DNA of 64,000 nt from Petrolisthes cinctipes (taxonomy: Eukaryota; Arthropoda; Malacostraca; Decapoda; Porcellanidae). Below the pieces are notes generated by a model that did no database searches, was not told where the DNA came from, and saw only the letters and a program-made list of their open reading frames with translations. A program made the translations under genes and the position numbers. The DNA is taken from NCBI GenBank assembly GCA_033782935.1, contig JAWQEG010000082.1, forward strand, positions 1,054,001 through 1,118,000. Direction: 5' to 3'. This document shows positions 1-12,003 of the stretch, one piece after another (the stretch's first letter is position 1; every line of letters begins with the position of its first letter).

Positions 1-215
1 AAATTCGATATTTAGGGGTCCCAGAAGCGATCTGTACATGCCTACTCCGTGTTAGAGTATTTTCAAAATACATGCTCAAAACATACTGAAAATCGATCTT
101 TTAGGTGCACAAAAGTCGATATGTGTATGCATCTTCTGTACCCGTTTATATCTCAAATTCAGGCTCAAAACACCCGAAAATTCAATATTTTGGGGTCCCA
201 GAAGCAATCTGTACA

Positions 216-233
216 TGCCTAGGCACTCAGTGC
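216..233 (+). repeat. GGCA-insertion palindrome
   Basis: A 4-bp insertion in a C monomer changes CATGCCTA-CTCAGTGC to CATGCCTAGGCACTCAGTGC. It creates the perfect 10-bp palindrome TGCCTAGGCA (216-225, with an AvrII site CCTAGG) overlapping the inverted repeat GCACT-C-AGTGC (223-233). First of seven copies. Confidence 0.9.
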
Positions 234-303
234 TAGAATATTTTCAAAATATAGGCTAAAAATATGCTAAAAATCGATCTTTTAGGTGCCAAAAAGTCGA
301 TAT

Positions 304-980
304 CTCAAATTCAGTCCCAAAATACCCGAAAATTCGATATTTAGGGGTTCCAGAAGCGATCTGTACATGCCTACTCCGTGTTAGAGTATTTTCAAAATAC
401 ATGCTCAAAACATACTGAAAATCAATCTTTTAGGTGCACAAAAGTCGATATGTGAATGCATCTTCAGTACCCGTTTATATCTCAAATTCAGGCTCAAAAC
501 ACCCGAAAATTCAATATTTTTGGGTCCCAGAAGCGATCTGTAAATGCCTACTCCGTGTTAGAGCATTTTCAAAATTCAGGCCCAAAACATGCTGAAAATC
601 GATATTTTTGGTGCCCAAAGTCAATATGTGCATGTATCTTCTGTACCTGTTTATATCTCAAATTCAGGCTCAAAACACCCGAAAATTCAATATTTTGGGG
701 TCCCAGAAGCAATCTGTACATGCCTACTCCGTGTTAGAGTATTTTCAAAATTCAGGCCCAAAACATGCTGAAAATCGATATTTTTGGTGCCCAAAGTCAA
801 TATGTGCATGTATCTTCTGTACCCGTTTATATCTCAAATTCAGGCTCAAAACACCCGAAAAATCAATATTTTGGGGTCCCAGAAGCAATCTGTACATGCC
901 TACTCAGTGCTAGAATATTTTCAAAAAATAGGCTAAAAACATGCTAAAAATCGATTTTTTAGGTGCCAAAAAGTCAATAT
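304..980 (+). repeat. 677-bp four-monomer unit (A-B2-B2-C)
   Basis: Length is 177+176+176+148. After the A monomer two consecutive B2-type monomers follow, each with CAAAATTCAGGCCC and GATATTTTTGGTGCCC (about 572-625 and 748-795). They are near copies 176 bp apart, so a single monomer was duplicated. Confidence 0.87.
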
Positions 981-1833
981 CACAAATTCAGTCCCAAAAC
1001 ACCCGAAAATTCGATATTTAGGGGTCCCAGAAGCGATCTGTACATGCCTACTCCGTGTTAGAGTATTTTCAAAATACATGCTCAAAACATACTGAAAATC
1101 GATCTTTTAGGTGCACAAAAGTCGATATGTGCATGCATCTTCAGTACCCGTTTATATCTCAAATTCAGGCTCAAAACACCCGAAAATTCAATATTTTGGG
1201 GTCCCAGAAGCAATCTGTACATGCCTACTCAGTGTTAGAGTATTTTCAAAATACAGGCCAAAAACATGCTGAAAATCGATATTTTAGATGCCCAAGGTCA
1301 ATATGTGCATGTATCTTCTGTACCCGTTTATATCTCAAATTCAGGCTCAAAACACCCGAAAATTCAATATTTTTGGGTCCCAGAAGCGATCTGTAAATGC
1401 CTACTCCGTGTTAGAGCATTTTCAAAATTCAGGCCCAAAACATGCTGAAAATCTATATTTTTGGTGCCCAAAGTCAATATGTGCATGTATCTTCTGTACC
1501 TGTTTATATCTCAAATTCAGGCTCAAAACACCCGAAAATTCAATATTTTGGGGTCCCAGAAGCAATCTGTACATGCCTACTCCGTGTTAGAGTATTTTCA
1601 AAATTCAGGCCCAAAACATGCTGAAAATCGATATTTTTGGTGCCCAAAGTCAATATGTGCATGTATCTTCTGTACCCGTTTATATCTCAAATTCAGGCTC
1701 AAAACACCCGAAAAATCAATATTTTGGGGTCCCAGAAGCAATCTGTACATGCCTACACAGTGCTAGAATATTTTCAAAAAATAGGCTAAAAACATGCTAA
1801 AAATCGATTTTTTAGGTGCCAAAAAGTCAATAT
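981..1833 (+). repeat. 853-bp five-monomer unit, A plus B-type x3 plus C
   Basis: The only unit of this size. Its length equals 177+176+176+176+148. A tandem duplication with an 853-bp period explains it: roughly 480-1332 is repeated as 1333-2185, and both copies carry the unusual AATATTTTTGGGTCCC and CTGTAAATGCC (near 515-545 and 1368-1398). The CAATATCACAAATTC junction also recurs, at 976 and 1829. Confidence 0.88.
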
Positions 1834-3159
1834 CACAAATTCAGTCCCAAAACACCCGAAAATTCGATATTTAGGGGTCCCAGAAGCGATCTGTACATGC
1901 CTACTCCGTGTTAGAGTATTTTCAAAATACATGCTCAAAACATACTGAAAATCGATCTTTTAGGTGCACAAAAGTCGATATGTGCATGCATCTTCAGTAC
2001 CCGTTTATATCTCAAATTCAGGCTCAAAACACCCGAAAATTCAATATTTTGGGGTCCCAGAAGCAATCTGTACATGCCTACTCAGTGTTAGAGTATTTTA
2101 AAAATACAGGCCAAAAACATGCTGAAAATCGATATTTTAGATGCCCAAGGTCAATATGTGCATGTATCTTCTGTACCCGTTTATATCTCAAATTCAGGCT
2201 CAAAACACCCGAAAATTCAATATTTTGGGGTCCCAGAAGCAATCTGTACATGCCTACACAGTGCTAGAATATTTTCAAAATATAGGCTAAAAACATGCTA
2301 AAAATCGATCTTTTAGGTGCCAAAAAGTCGATATCTCAAATTCAGTCCCAAAACACTCGAAAATTCGATATTTTGGGGTCCCAGTAGCAATCTGTACATG
2401 CTTACTCAGTGTTAGAGTATTTTCAAAATACAGGCCCAGAACATGCTGAAAATCGATATTTTAGATGCCCAAAGTCAATATGTGCATGTATGTTCTGTAC
2501 CCGTTTATATCTCAAATTCAGGCTCAAAACATCCGAAAATTCATTATTTTGGGGTCCCAGAAGCAATCTGTACATGCCTACTCAGTGCTAGAATATTTTC
2601 AAAATATAGGCTAAAAACATGCTAAAAATCGATCTTTTAGGTGCCAAAAAGTCGATATCTCAAATTCAGTCCCAAAACACCCGAAAATTCGATATTCAGG
2701 GGTCCCAGAAGCGATCTGTACATGCCTACTCCGTGTTAGAGTATTTTCAAAATACATGCTCAAAACATACTGAAAATCGATCTTTTAGGTGCACAAAAGT
2801 CGATATGTGCATGCATCTTCAGTACCCGTTTATATCTCAAATTCAGGCTCAAAACACCCGAAAATTCAATATTTTGGGGTCCCTGAAGCAATCTGTACAT
2901 GCCTACTCAGTGTTAGAGTATTTTCAAAATACAGGCCCAAAACATGCTGAAAATCGATATTTTAGATGCCCAAAGTCAATATGGGCATGTATTTTCTGTA
3001 CCCGTTTATATCTCAAATTCAGGCTCAAAATACCCGAAAATTCAATATTTTGGGGTCCCAGAAGCAATCTGTACATGCTTACACAGTGCTAGAATATTTT
3101 CAAAATATAGGCTAAAAACATGCTAAAAATCGACATTTTAGGTGTCAAAAAATCGATAT

Positions 3160-4486
3160 CTCAAATTCAGTCCCAAAACACCCGAAAATTCGATATTTAG
3201 AGGTCCCAGAAGGTATCTGTACATGCCTACTCTGTGTTAGTGTATTTTCAAAATACAGGCCAAAAACATACTGAAAATCGATCTTTTAGGTGCCCAAAAG
3301 TCGATATGTGCATGCATCTTCTGTACCCGTTTATATCTCAAATTCTGGCCCTAAACACCCGAAAATTCGATATTTTGGGGTCCCAGAAGCGATCTGTACA
3401 TGCCTACTCCGTGTTAGAGTATTTTCAAAATTCAGGCCCAAAACATGCTGAAAATCGATATTTTTGGTGCCCAAAGTCAATATGTGCATGTATCTTCTGT
3501 ACCCGTTTATATCTCAAATTCAGGCTCAAAACACCCTAAAATTCAATATTTTGGGGTCCCAGAAGCAATCTGTACATGCCTACACAGTGCTAGAATATTT
3601 TCAAAATATAGGCTAAAAACATGCTAAAAATCGATCTTTTAGGTGCCAAAAAGTCGATATCTCAAATTCAGTCCCAAAACACCCGAAAATTCGATATTTA
3701 GGGGTCCCAGAAGCGATCTGTACATGCCTACTCCGTGTTAGAGTATTTTCAAAATACATGCTCAAAACATACTGAAAATCGATCTTTTAGGTGCACAAAA
3801 GTCGATATGTGCATGCATCTTCAGTACCCGTTTATATCTCAAATTCAGGCTCAAAACACCCGAAAATTCAATATTTTGGGGTCCCAGAAGCAATCTGTAC
3901 ATGCCTACACAGTGCTAGAATATTTTCAAAATATAGGCTAAAAACATGCTAAAAATCGACATTTTAGGTGTCAAAAAATCGATATCTCAAATTCAGTCCC
4001 AAAACACCCGAAAATTCGATATTTAGAGGTCCCAGAAGGTATCTGTACATGCCTACTCTGTGTTAGTGTATTTTCAAAATACAGGCCAAAAACATACTGA
4101 AAATCGATCTTTTAGGTGCCCAAAAGTCGATATGTGCATGCATCTTCTGTACCCGTTTATATCTCAAATTCTGGCCCTAAACACCCGAAAATTCGATATT
4201 TTGGGGTCCCAGAAGCGATCTGTACATGCCTACTCCGTGTTAGAGTATTTTCAAAATTCAGGCCCAAAACATGCTGAAAATCGATATTTTTGGTGCCCAA
4301 AGTCAATATGTGCATGTATCTTCTGTACCCGTTTATATCTCAAATTCAGGCTCAAAACACCCGAAAATTCAATATTTTGGGGTCCCAGAAGCAATCTGTA
4401 CATGCCTACTCAGTGCTAGAATATTTTCAAAATATAGGCTAAAAACATGCTAAAAATCGATCCTTTAGGTGCCAAAAAGTCGATAT
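3160..4486 (+). repeat. 826-bp period local duplication
   Basis: The units at 3160 and 3986 are near copies 826 bp apart (501+325). Both carry the rare CTCTGTGTTAGTGTATTT (around 3229 and 4055), AGGTGTCAAAAAATCG at the junction and a type 2 body. The 325-bp unit between them (3661-3985) starts with an A1 monomer of 177 bp and goes directly to C, skipping B. Confidence 0.85.
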
Positions 4487-4987
4487 CTCAAATTCAGTCC
4501 CAAAACACCCGAAAATTCGATATTTAGGGGTCCCAGAAGCGATCTGTACATGCCTACTCCGTGTTAGAGTATTTTCAAAATTCATGCTCAAAACATACTG
4601 AAAATCGATCTTTTAGGTGCACAAAAGTCGATATGTGCATGCATCTTCAGTACCCGTTTATATCTCAAATTCAGGCCCAAAACACCCGAAAATTCAATAT
4701 TTTGGGGTCCCAGAAACAATCTGTACATGCCTACTCAGTGTTAGAGTATTTTCAAAATACAGGCCCAAAACATGCTGAAAATCGATATTTTAGATGCCCA
4801 AAGTCAATATGTGCATGTATCTTCTGTACCCGTTTATATCTCAAATTCAGGCTCAAAACACCCGAAAATTCAATATTTTGAGGTCCCAGAAGCAATCTGT
4901 ACATGCCTACACAGTGCTAGAATATTTTCAAAATATAGGCTAAAAACATGCTAAAAATCGATCTTTTAGGTGCCAAAAAGTCGATAT

Positions 4988-5311
4988 CTCAAATTCAGTC
5001 CCAAAACACCCGAAAATTCGATATTTTGGGGTCCCAGAAGCAATCTGTACATGCCTACTCAGTGTTAGAGTATTTTCAAAATACAGGCCCAAAACATGCT
5101 GAAAATCGATATTTTAGATGCCCAAAGTCAATATGTGCATGTATCTTCTGTACCCGTTTATATCTCAAATTCAGGCTCAAAACATCCGAAAATTCAATAT
5201 TTTGGGGTCCCAGAAGCAATCTGTACATGCCTACTCAGTGCTAGAATATTTTCAAAATATAGGCTAAAAACATGCTAAAAATCGATCTTTTAGGTGCCAA
5301 AAAGTCGATAT
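4988..5311 (+). repeat. Representative 324-bp two-monomer unit (A/B hybrid + C)
   Basis: A 176-bp hybrid monomer is followed by a 148-bp C. The hybrid begins like A (CTCAAATTCAGTCCC, ATTCGATATTTTGGGG) and continues like B (AGAAGCAATCTG, CTCAGTGTTAGAG, TTTTAGATGCCC). This is the product expected if A and B recombined within their first 60 bases, deleting one monomer of 177 bp from A-B-C. Forty units of this size class (300-329 bp) lie between 304 and 63689. Confidence 0.9.
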
Positions 5312-5488
5312 CTCAAATTCAGTCCCAAAACACCCGAAAATTCGATATTTAGGGGTCCCAGAAGCGATCTGTACATGCCTACTCCGTGTTAGATTATTTT
5401 CAAAATACATGCTCAAAACATACTGAAAATCGATCTTTTAGGTGCACAAAAGTCGATATGTGTATGCATCTTCTGTACCCGTTTATAT

Positions 5489-5664
5489 CTCAAATTCAGG
5501 CTCAAAACACCCGAAAATTCAATATTTTGGGGTCCCAGAAGCAATCTGTACATGCCTACTCAGTGTTAGAGTATTTTCAAAATACAGGCCCAAAACATGC
5601 TGAAAATCGATATTTTAGATGCCCAAATTCAATATGTGCATGTATCTTCTGTACCCGTTTATAT
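5489..5664 (+). repeat. Internal half-repeats of a long monomer (about 87 + 89 bp)
   Basis: Within this B monomer the first half (5489 to about 5575) and second half (about 5576 to 5664) align along most of their length. Matching landmarks in order are TCAAA-TTCAGGCTCAAAACA with TCAAAATACAGGCCCAAAACA, GAAAATTCAATATTTT (in this copy ...AATGTTTT) with GAAAATCGATATTTT, CCCAGAAGCAAT with CCCAAATTCAAT, and TGTACATG with TGTGCATG. By eye roughly two thirds of positions agree with a few one-base gaps. The 176-bp monomer therefore descends from a duplicated unit of about 88 bp. Confidence 0.8.
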
Positions 5665-6313
5665 CTCAAATTCAGGCTCAAAACACCCGAAAATTCAATG
5701 TTTTGGGGTCCCAGAAGCAATATGTACATGCCTACACAGTGCTAGAATATTTTCAAAATATAGGCTAAAAACATGCTAAAAATCGACATTTTAGGTGCCA
5801 AAAAATCGATATCTCAAATTCAGTCCCAAAACACCCGAAAATTCGATATTTAGAGGTCCCAGAAGGTATCTGTACATGCCTACTCCGTGTTAGAGTATTT
5901 TCAAAATACATGCTCAAAACATACTGAAAATCGATCTTTTAGGTGCACAAAAGTCGATATGTGCATGCATCTTCAGTACCCGTTTATATCTCAAATTCAG
6001 GCTCAAAACACCCGAAAATTCAATATTTTGTGGTCCCAGAAGCAATCTGTACATGCCTACTCAGTGTTAGAGTATTTTCAAAATACAGGCACAAAACATG
6101 CTGAAAATCGATATTTTAGATGCCCAAAGTCAATATGTGCATGTATCTTCTGTACCCGTTTATATCTCAAATTCATGCTCAAAACACCCGAAAATTCAAT
6201 ATTTTGGGGTCCCAGAAGCAATCTGTACATGCCTACACAGTGCTAGAATATTTTCAAAATATAGGCTAAAAACATGCTAAAAATCGACATTTTAGGTGCC
6301 AAAAAATCGATAT

Positions 6314-9300
6314 CTCAAATTCAGTCCCAAAACACCCGAAAATTCGATATTTAGAGGTCCCAGAAGGTATATGTACATGCTTACTCCGTGTTAGAGTATT
6401 TTCAAAATACAGGCCAAAAACATACTGAAAATCGATCTTTTAGGTGCCCAAAAGTCGATATGTGCATGCATCTTCTGTACCCGTTTATATCTCAAATTCT
6501 GGCCCTAAACACCCGAAAATTCGATATTTTGGGGTCCCAGAAGCGATCTGTACATGCCTACTCCGTGTTAGAGTATTTTCAAAATTCAGGCCCAAAACAT
6601 GCTGAAAATCGATATTTTTGGTGCCCAAAGTCAATATGTGCATGTATCTTCTGTACCCGTTTATATCTCAAATTCAGGCTCAAAACACCCGAAAATTCAA
6701 TATTTTGGGGTCCCAGAAGCAATCTGTACATGCCTACTCAGTGCTAGAATATTTTCAAAATATAGGCTAAAAACATGCTAAAAATCGATCTTTTAGGTGC
6801 CAAAAAGTCGATATCTCAAATTCAGTCCCAAAACACCCGAAAATTCGATATTTAGGGGTCCCAGAAGCGATCTGTACATGCCTACTCCGTGTTAGAGTAT
6901 TTTCAAAATACATGCTCAAAACATACTGAAAATCGATCTTTTAGGTGCACAAAAGTCGATATGTGCATACATCTTCAGTACCCATTTATATCTCAAATTC
7001 AGGCTCAAAACACCCGAAAATTCAATATTTTGGGGTCCCAGAAGCAATCTGTACATGCCTACTCAGTGTTAGAGTATTTTCAAAATACAGGCCCAAAACA
7101 TGCTGAAAATCGATATTTTAGATGCCAAAAGTCAATATGTGCATGTATCTTCTGTACCCGTTTATATCTCAAATTCAGGCTCAAAACACCCGAAAATTCA
7201 ATATTTTGGGGTCCCAGAAGCAATCTGTACATGCCTACACAGTGCTAGAATATTTTCAAAATATAGACTAAAAACATGCTAAAAATCGATCTTTTAGGTG
7301 CCAAAAAGTCGATATCTCAAATTCAGTCCCAAAACACCCGAAAATTCGATATTTTGGGGTCCCAGAAGCAATCTGTACATGCTTAATACGGGCCCAAAAC
7401 ATGCTGAAAATCGATATTTTAGATGCCCAAAGTCAATATGTGCATGTATCTTCTGTACCCGTTTATATCTCAAATTCAGGCTCAAAACATCCGAAAATTT
7501 AATATTTTGGGGTCCCAGAAGCAATCTGTACATGCCTACTCAGTGCTAGAATATTTTCAAAATATAGGCTAAAAACATGTTAAAAAAGATCTTTTAGGTG
7601 CCAAAAAGTCGATATCTCAAATTCAGTCCCAAAACACCCGAAAATTCGATATTTAGGGGTCCCAGAAGCGATCTGTACATGCCTACTCCGTGTTAGAGTA
7701 TTTTCAAAATACATGCTCAAAACATACTGAAAATCGATCTTTTAGGTGCACAAAAGTCGATATGTGCATGCATCTTCAGTACCCGTTTATATCTCAAATT
7801 CAGGCTCAAAACACCCGAAAATTCAATATTTTGGGGTCCCAGAAGCAATCTGTACATGCCTACTCAGTGTTTGGGTATTTTCAAAATACAGGCCAAAAAC
7901 ATGCTGAAAGTCGATATTTTAGATGCCCAAAGTCAATATGTGCATGTATCATCTGTACCCGTTTATATCTCAAATTCAGGCTCAAAACACCCGAAAATTC
8001 AATATTTTGGGGTCCCAGAAGCAATCTGTACATGCCTACACAGTGCTAGAATATTTTCAAAATATAGGCTAAAAACATGCTAAAAATCGACATTTTAGGT
8101 GTCAAAAAATCCATATCTCAAATTCAGTCCCAAAACACTCGAATATTCGATATTTTGGGGTCCCAGAAGGTATCTGTACATGCCTACTCAGTGTTAGAGT
8201 ATTTTCAAAATACAGGCCCAAAACATGCTGAAAATCAATATTTTAGATGCCCAAAGTCAATATGTGCATGTATCTTCTGTACCCGTTTATATCTCAAATT
8301 CAGGCTCAAAACATCCGAAAATTCAATATTTTGGGGTCCCAGAAGCAATCTGTACATGCCTACTAAGTGCTAGAATATTTTCAAAATATAGGCTAAAAAC
8401 ATGCTAAAAATCGATCTTTTAGGTGCCAAAAAGTCGATATCTCAAATTCAGTCCCAAAACACCCGAAAATTCGATATTTAGAGGTCCCAGAAGGTATATG
8501 TACATGCTTACTCCGTGTTAGAGTATTTTCAAAATACAGGCCAAAAACATACTGAAAATCGATCTTTTAGGTGCCCAAAAGTCGATATGTGCATGCATCT
8601 TCTGTACCCGTTTATATCTCAAATTCTGGCCCTAAACACCCGAAAATTCGATATTTTGGGGTACCAGAAGCGATCTGTACATGCCTACTCCGTGTTAGAG
8701 TATTTTCAAAATTCAGGCCCAAAACATGCTGAAAATCGATATTTTTGGTGCCAAAAGTCAATATGTGCATGTATCTTCTGTACCCGTTTATATCTCAAAT
8801 TCAGGCTCAAAACACCCGAAAATTCAATATTTTGGGGTCCCAGAAGCAATCTGTACATGCCTACTCAGTGCTAGAATATTTTCAAAATATAGGCTAAAAA
8901 CATGCTAAAAATCGATCTTTTAGGTGCCAAAAAGTCGATATCTCAAATTCAGTCCCAAAACACCCGAAAATTCGATATTTAGGGGTCCCAGAAGCGATCT
9001 GTACATGCCTACTCCGTGTTAGAGTATTTTCAAAATACATGCTCAAAACATACTGAAAATCGATCTTTTAGGTGCACAAAAGTCGATATGTGCATGCATC
9101 TTCAGTACCCGTTTATATCTCAAATTCAGGCTCAAAACACCCGAAAATTCAATATTTTGGGGTCCCAGAAGCAATCTGTACATGCCTACTCAGTGTTAGA
9201 GTATTTTCAAAATACAGGCCCAAAACATGCTGAAAATCGATATTTTAGATGCCAAAAGTCAATATGTGCATGTATCTTCTGTACCCGTTTATATCTCAAA

Positions 9301-9442
9301 TTCAGGCTCAAAACACCCGAAAATTCAATATTTTGGGGTCCCAGAAGCAATCTGTACATGCCTACACAGTGCTAGAATATTTTCAAAATATAGACTAAAA
9401 ACATGCTAAAAATCGATCTTTTAGGTGCCAAAAAGTCGATAT
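6314..9442 (+). repeat. 2127-bp period duplication
   Basis: 6314-7316 recurs as 8441-9443, 2127 bp away. Shared rare variants include GTATATGTACATGCTTAC (near 6366 and 8493), GATGCCAAAAGTC (7119 and 9246 region) and ATATAGACTAAAAAC (near 7261 and 9388). The intervening 7316-8440 contains the 300-, 501- and 324-bp units that resemble 24.7-25.85 kb. Confidence 0.82.
7316..7615 (+). repeat. 300-bp two-monomer unit with an internal deletion
   Basis: This unit is a 324-bp type shortened by about 23 bp in its first monomer: GTACATGCTTAATACGGGCCC replaces the usual run from GCCTACTCAG to ACAGGCCC, so the TTTTCAAAAT dyad is lost. One more base is missing in CATGTTAAAAAAGATC near 7577, a mark also found near 24990 and 38066. 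The 23-bp deletion is not in those two relatives, so it is younger. Confidence 0.88.
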
Positions 9443-10832
9443 CTCAAATTCAGTCCCAAAACACCCGAAAATTCGATATTTAGAGGTCCCAGAAGGTATC
9501 TGTACATGCCTACTCCGTGTTAGAGTATTTTCAAAATACAGGCCAAAAACATACTGAAAATCGATCTTTTAGGTGCCCAAAAGTCGATATATGCATGCAT
9601 CTTCAGTACCCGTTTATATCTCAAATTCTGGCCCTAAACACCCGAAAATTCGATATTTTGGGGTCCCAGAAGCGATCTGTACATGCCTACTCCGTGTTAG
9701 AGTATTTTCAAAATTCAGGCCCAAAACATGCTGAAAATCGATATTTTTGGTGCCCAAAGTCAATATGTGCATGTATCTTCTGTACCCGTTTATATCTCAA
9801 ATTCAGGCTCAAAACACCCGAAAATTCAATATTTTGGGGTCCCAGAAGCAATCTGTACATGCCTACTCAGTGGTAGAATATTTTCAAAATATAGGCTAAA
9901 AACATGCTAAAAATCGATCCTTTAGGTGCCAAAAAGTCGATATCTCAAATTCAGTCCCAAAACACCCGAAAATTCGATATTTTGGGGTCCCAGAAGCGAT
10001 CTGTACATGCCTACTCCGTGTTAGAGTATTTTCAAAATACAGGCCTAAAACATGCTGAAAATCGATATTTTAGATGCCCAAAGTCAATATGTGCATGTAT
10101 CTTCTGTACCCGTTTATATCTCAAATTCAGGCTCAAAACACCCGAAAATTCAATATTTTGGGGTCCCAGAAGCAATCTGTACATGCCTACACAGTGCTAG
10201 AATATTTTCAAAATATAGGCTAAAAACATGCTAAAAATCGATCTTTTAGGTGCCAAAAAGTCGATATCTCAAATTCAGTACCAAAACACCCGAAAATTCG
10301 ATATTTTGGTGTCCCAGAAGCAATCTGTACATGCCTACTCAGTGTTAGAGTATTTTCAAAATACAGGCCTAAACCATGCTGAAAATCGATATTTTAGATG
10401 CCCAAAGTCAATATGTGCATGTATCTTCTGTACCCGTTTATATCTCAAATTCAGGCTCAAAACATCCGAAAATTCAATATTTTGGGGTCCCAGAAGCAAT
10501 CTGTACATGCCTACTCAGTGCTAGAATATTTTCAAAATATAGGCTAAAAACATGCTAAAAATCGATCTTTTAGGTGCCAAAAAGTCGATATCTCAAATTC
10601 AGTCCCAAAACACCCGAAAATTCGATATTTAGGGGTCCCAAAAGCGATCTATACATGCCTACTCCGTGTTAGATTATTTTCAAAATACATGCTCAAAACA
10701 TACTGAAAATCGATCTTTTAGGTGCACAAAAGTCGATATGTGTATGCATCTTCTGTACCCGTTTATATCTCAAATTCAGGCTCAAAACACCCGAAAATTC
10801 AATATTTTGGGGTCCCAGAAGCAATCTGTACA

Positions 10833-10850
10833 TGCCTAGGCACTCAGTGC
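10833..10850 (+). repeat. GGCA-insertion palindrome
   Basis: Same TGCCTAGGCA palindrome and GCACT-C-AGTGC inverted repeat as at 216, inside the 329-bp unit 10592-10920, an A-C dimer. Confidence 0.9.
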
Positions 10851-11985
10851 TAGAATATTTTCAAAATATAGGCTAAAAATATGCTAAAAATCGATCTTTT
10901 AGGTGCCAAAAAGTCGATATCTCAAATTCAGTCCCAAAACACCCGAAAATTCGATATTTAGGGGTTCCAGAAGCGATCTGTACATGCCTACTCCGTGTTA
11001 GAGTATTTTCAAAATACATGCTCAAAACATACTGAAAATCGATTTTTAGGTGCACAAAAGTCGATATGTGCATGCATCTTCAGTACCCGTTTATATCTCA
11101 AATTCAGGCTCAAAACTCCCGAAAATTCAATATTTTGGGGTCCCAGAAGCAATCTGTACATGCCTACTCAGTGTTAGAGTATTTTTAAAATACAGGCCCA
11201 AAACATGCTGAAAATCGATATTTTAGATGCCCAAAGTCAATATGTGCATGTATCTTCTGTACCCGTTTATATCTCAAATTCAGGCTCAAAACACCCGAAA
11301 ATTCAATATTTTGGGGTCCCAGAAGCAATCTGTACATGCCTACACAGTGCTATAATATTTTCAAAATATAGGCTAAAAACATGCTAAAAATCTATCTTTT
11401 AGGTGCCAAAAAGTCGATATCTCAAATTCAGTCCCAAAACACCCGAAAATTCGATATTTTGGGGTCCCAGAAGCAATCTGTACATGCCTACTCAGTGTTA
11501 GAGTATTTTCAAAATACAGGCCCAAAACATGCTGAAAATCGATATTTCAGATGCCCAAAGTCAATATGTGCATGTATCTTCTGTACCCGTTTATATCTCA
11601 AATTCAGGCTCAAAACATCCGAAAATTCAATATTTTGGGGTCCCAGAAGCAATCTGTACATGCCTACTCAGTGCTAGAATATTTTCAAAATATAGGCTAA
11701 AAACATGCTAAAAATCGATCTTTTAGGTGCCAAAAAGTCGATATCTCAAATTCAGTCCCAAAACACCCGAAAATTCGATATTTAGGGGTCCCAGAAGCGA
11801 TCTGTACATGCCTACTCCGTGTTAGATTATTTTCAAAATACATGCTCAAAACATACTGAAAATCGATCTTTTAGGTGCACAAAAGTCGATATGTGTATGC
11901 ATCTTCTGTACCCGTTTATATCTCAAATTCAGGCTCAAAACACCCGAAAATTCAATATTTTCGGGTCCCAGAAGCAATCTGTACA

Positions 11986-12003
11986 TGCCTAGGCACTCAG
12001 TGC
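11986..12003 (+). repeat. GGCA-insertion palindrome
   Basis: Same insertion in the 329-bp unit 11745-12073. The block just upstream reads TTTTCGGGTCCC, a private change. Confidence 0.9.

Larger units (their letters stand above)
1..9442 (+). repeat. Array region 1: mixed units, several local duplications
   Basis: Unit starts (C-to-A junctions) are 304, 981, 1834, 2335, 2659, 3160, 3661, 3986, 4487, 4988, 5312, 5813, 6314, 6815, 7316, 7616, 8117, 8441, 8942 and 9443. The window opens inside an A monomer at about its 27th base. Unit lengths from 304 are 677, 853, 501, 324, 501, 501, 325, 501, 501, 324, 501 x4, 300, 501, 324, 501, 501. The junctions at 981 and 1834 read CAATATCACAAATTC instead of the usual CGATATCTCAAATTC. 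Nothing but satellite is present. Confidence 0.93.

Noticed and set aside
589..771. 60-codon frames that end in ACATGCTGA, overlapping the ATG of the next one, resembling translational coupling
   Set aside because: The ATGCTGA overlap is simply the conserved GAAAATCGAT-side motif in every monomer. It exists by repetition, not by selection for coupled translation.
5312..6814. The main unit lengths (177, 324, 501, 678) are all multiples of three, as in a repeat-protein gene
   Set aside because: An in-frame stop (TGCTAG) in each C monomer closes the frame in every unit, and common units of 148, 329, 491, 677 and 853 bp break the frame. The multiples follow from 177 and 176+148.
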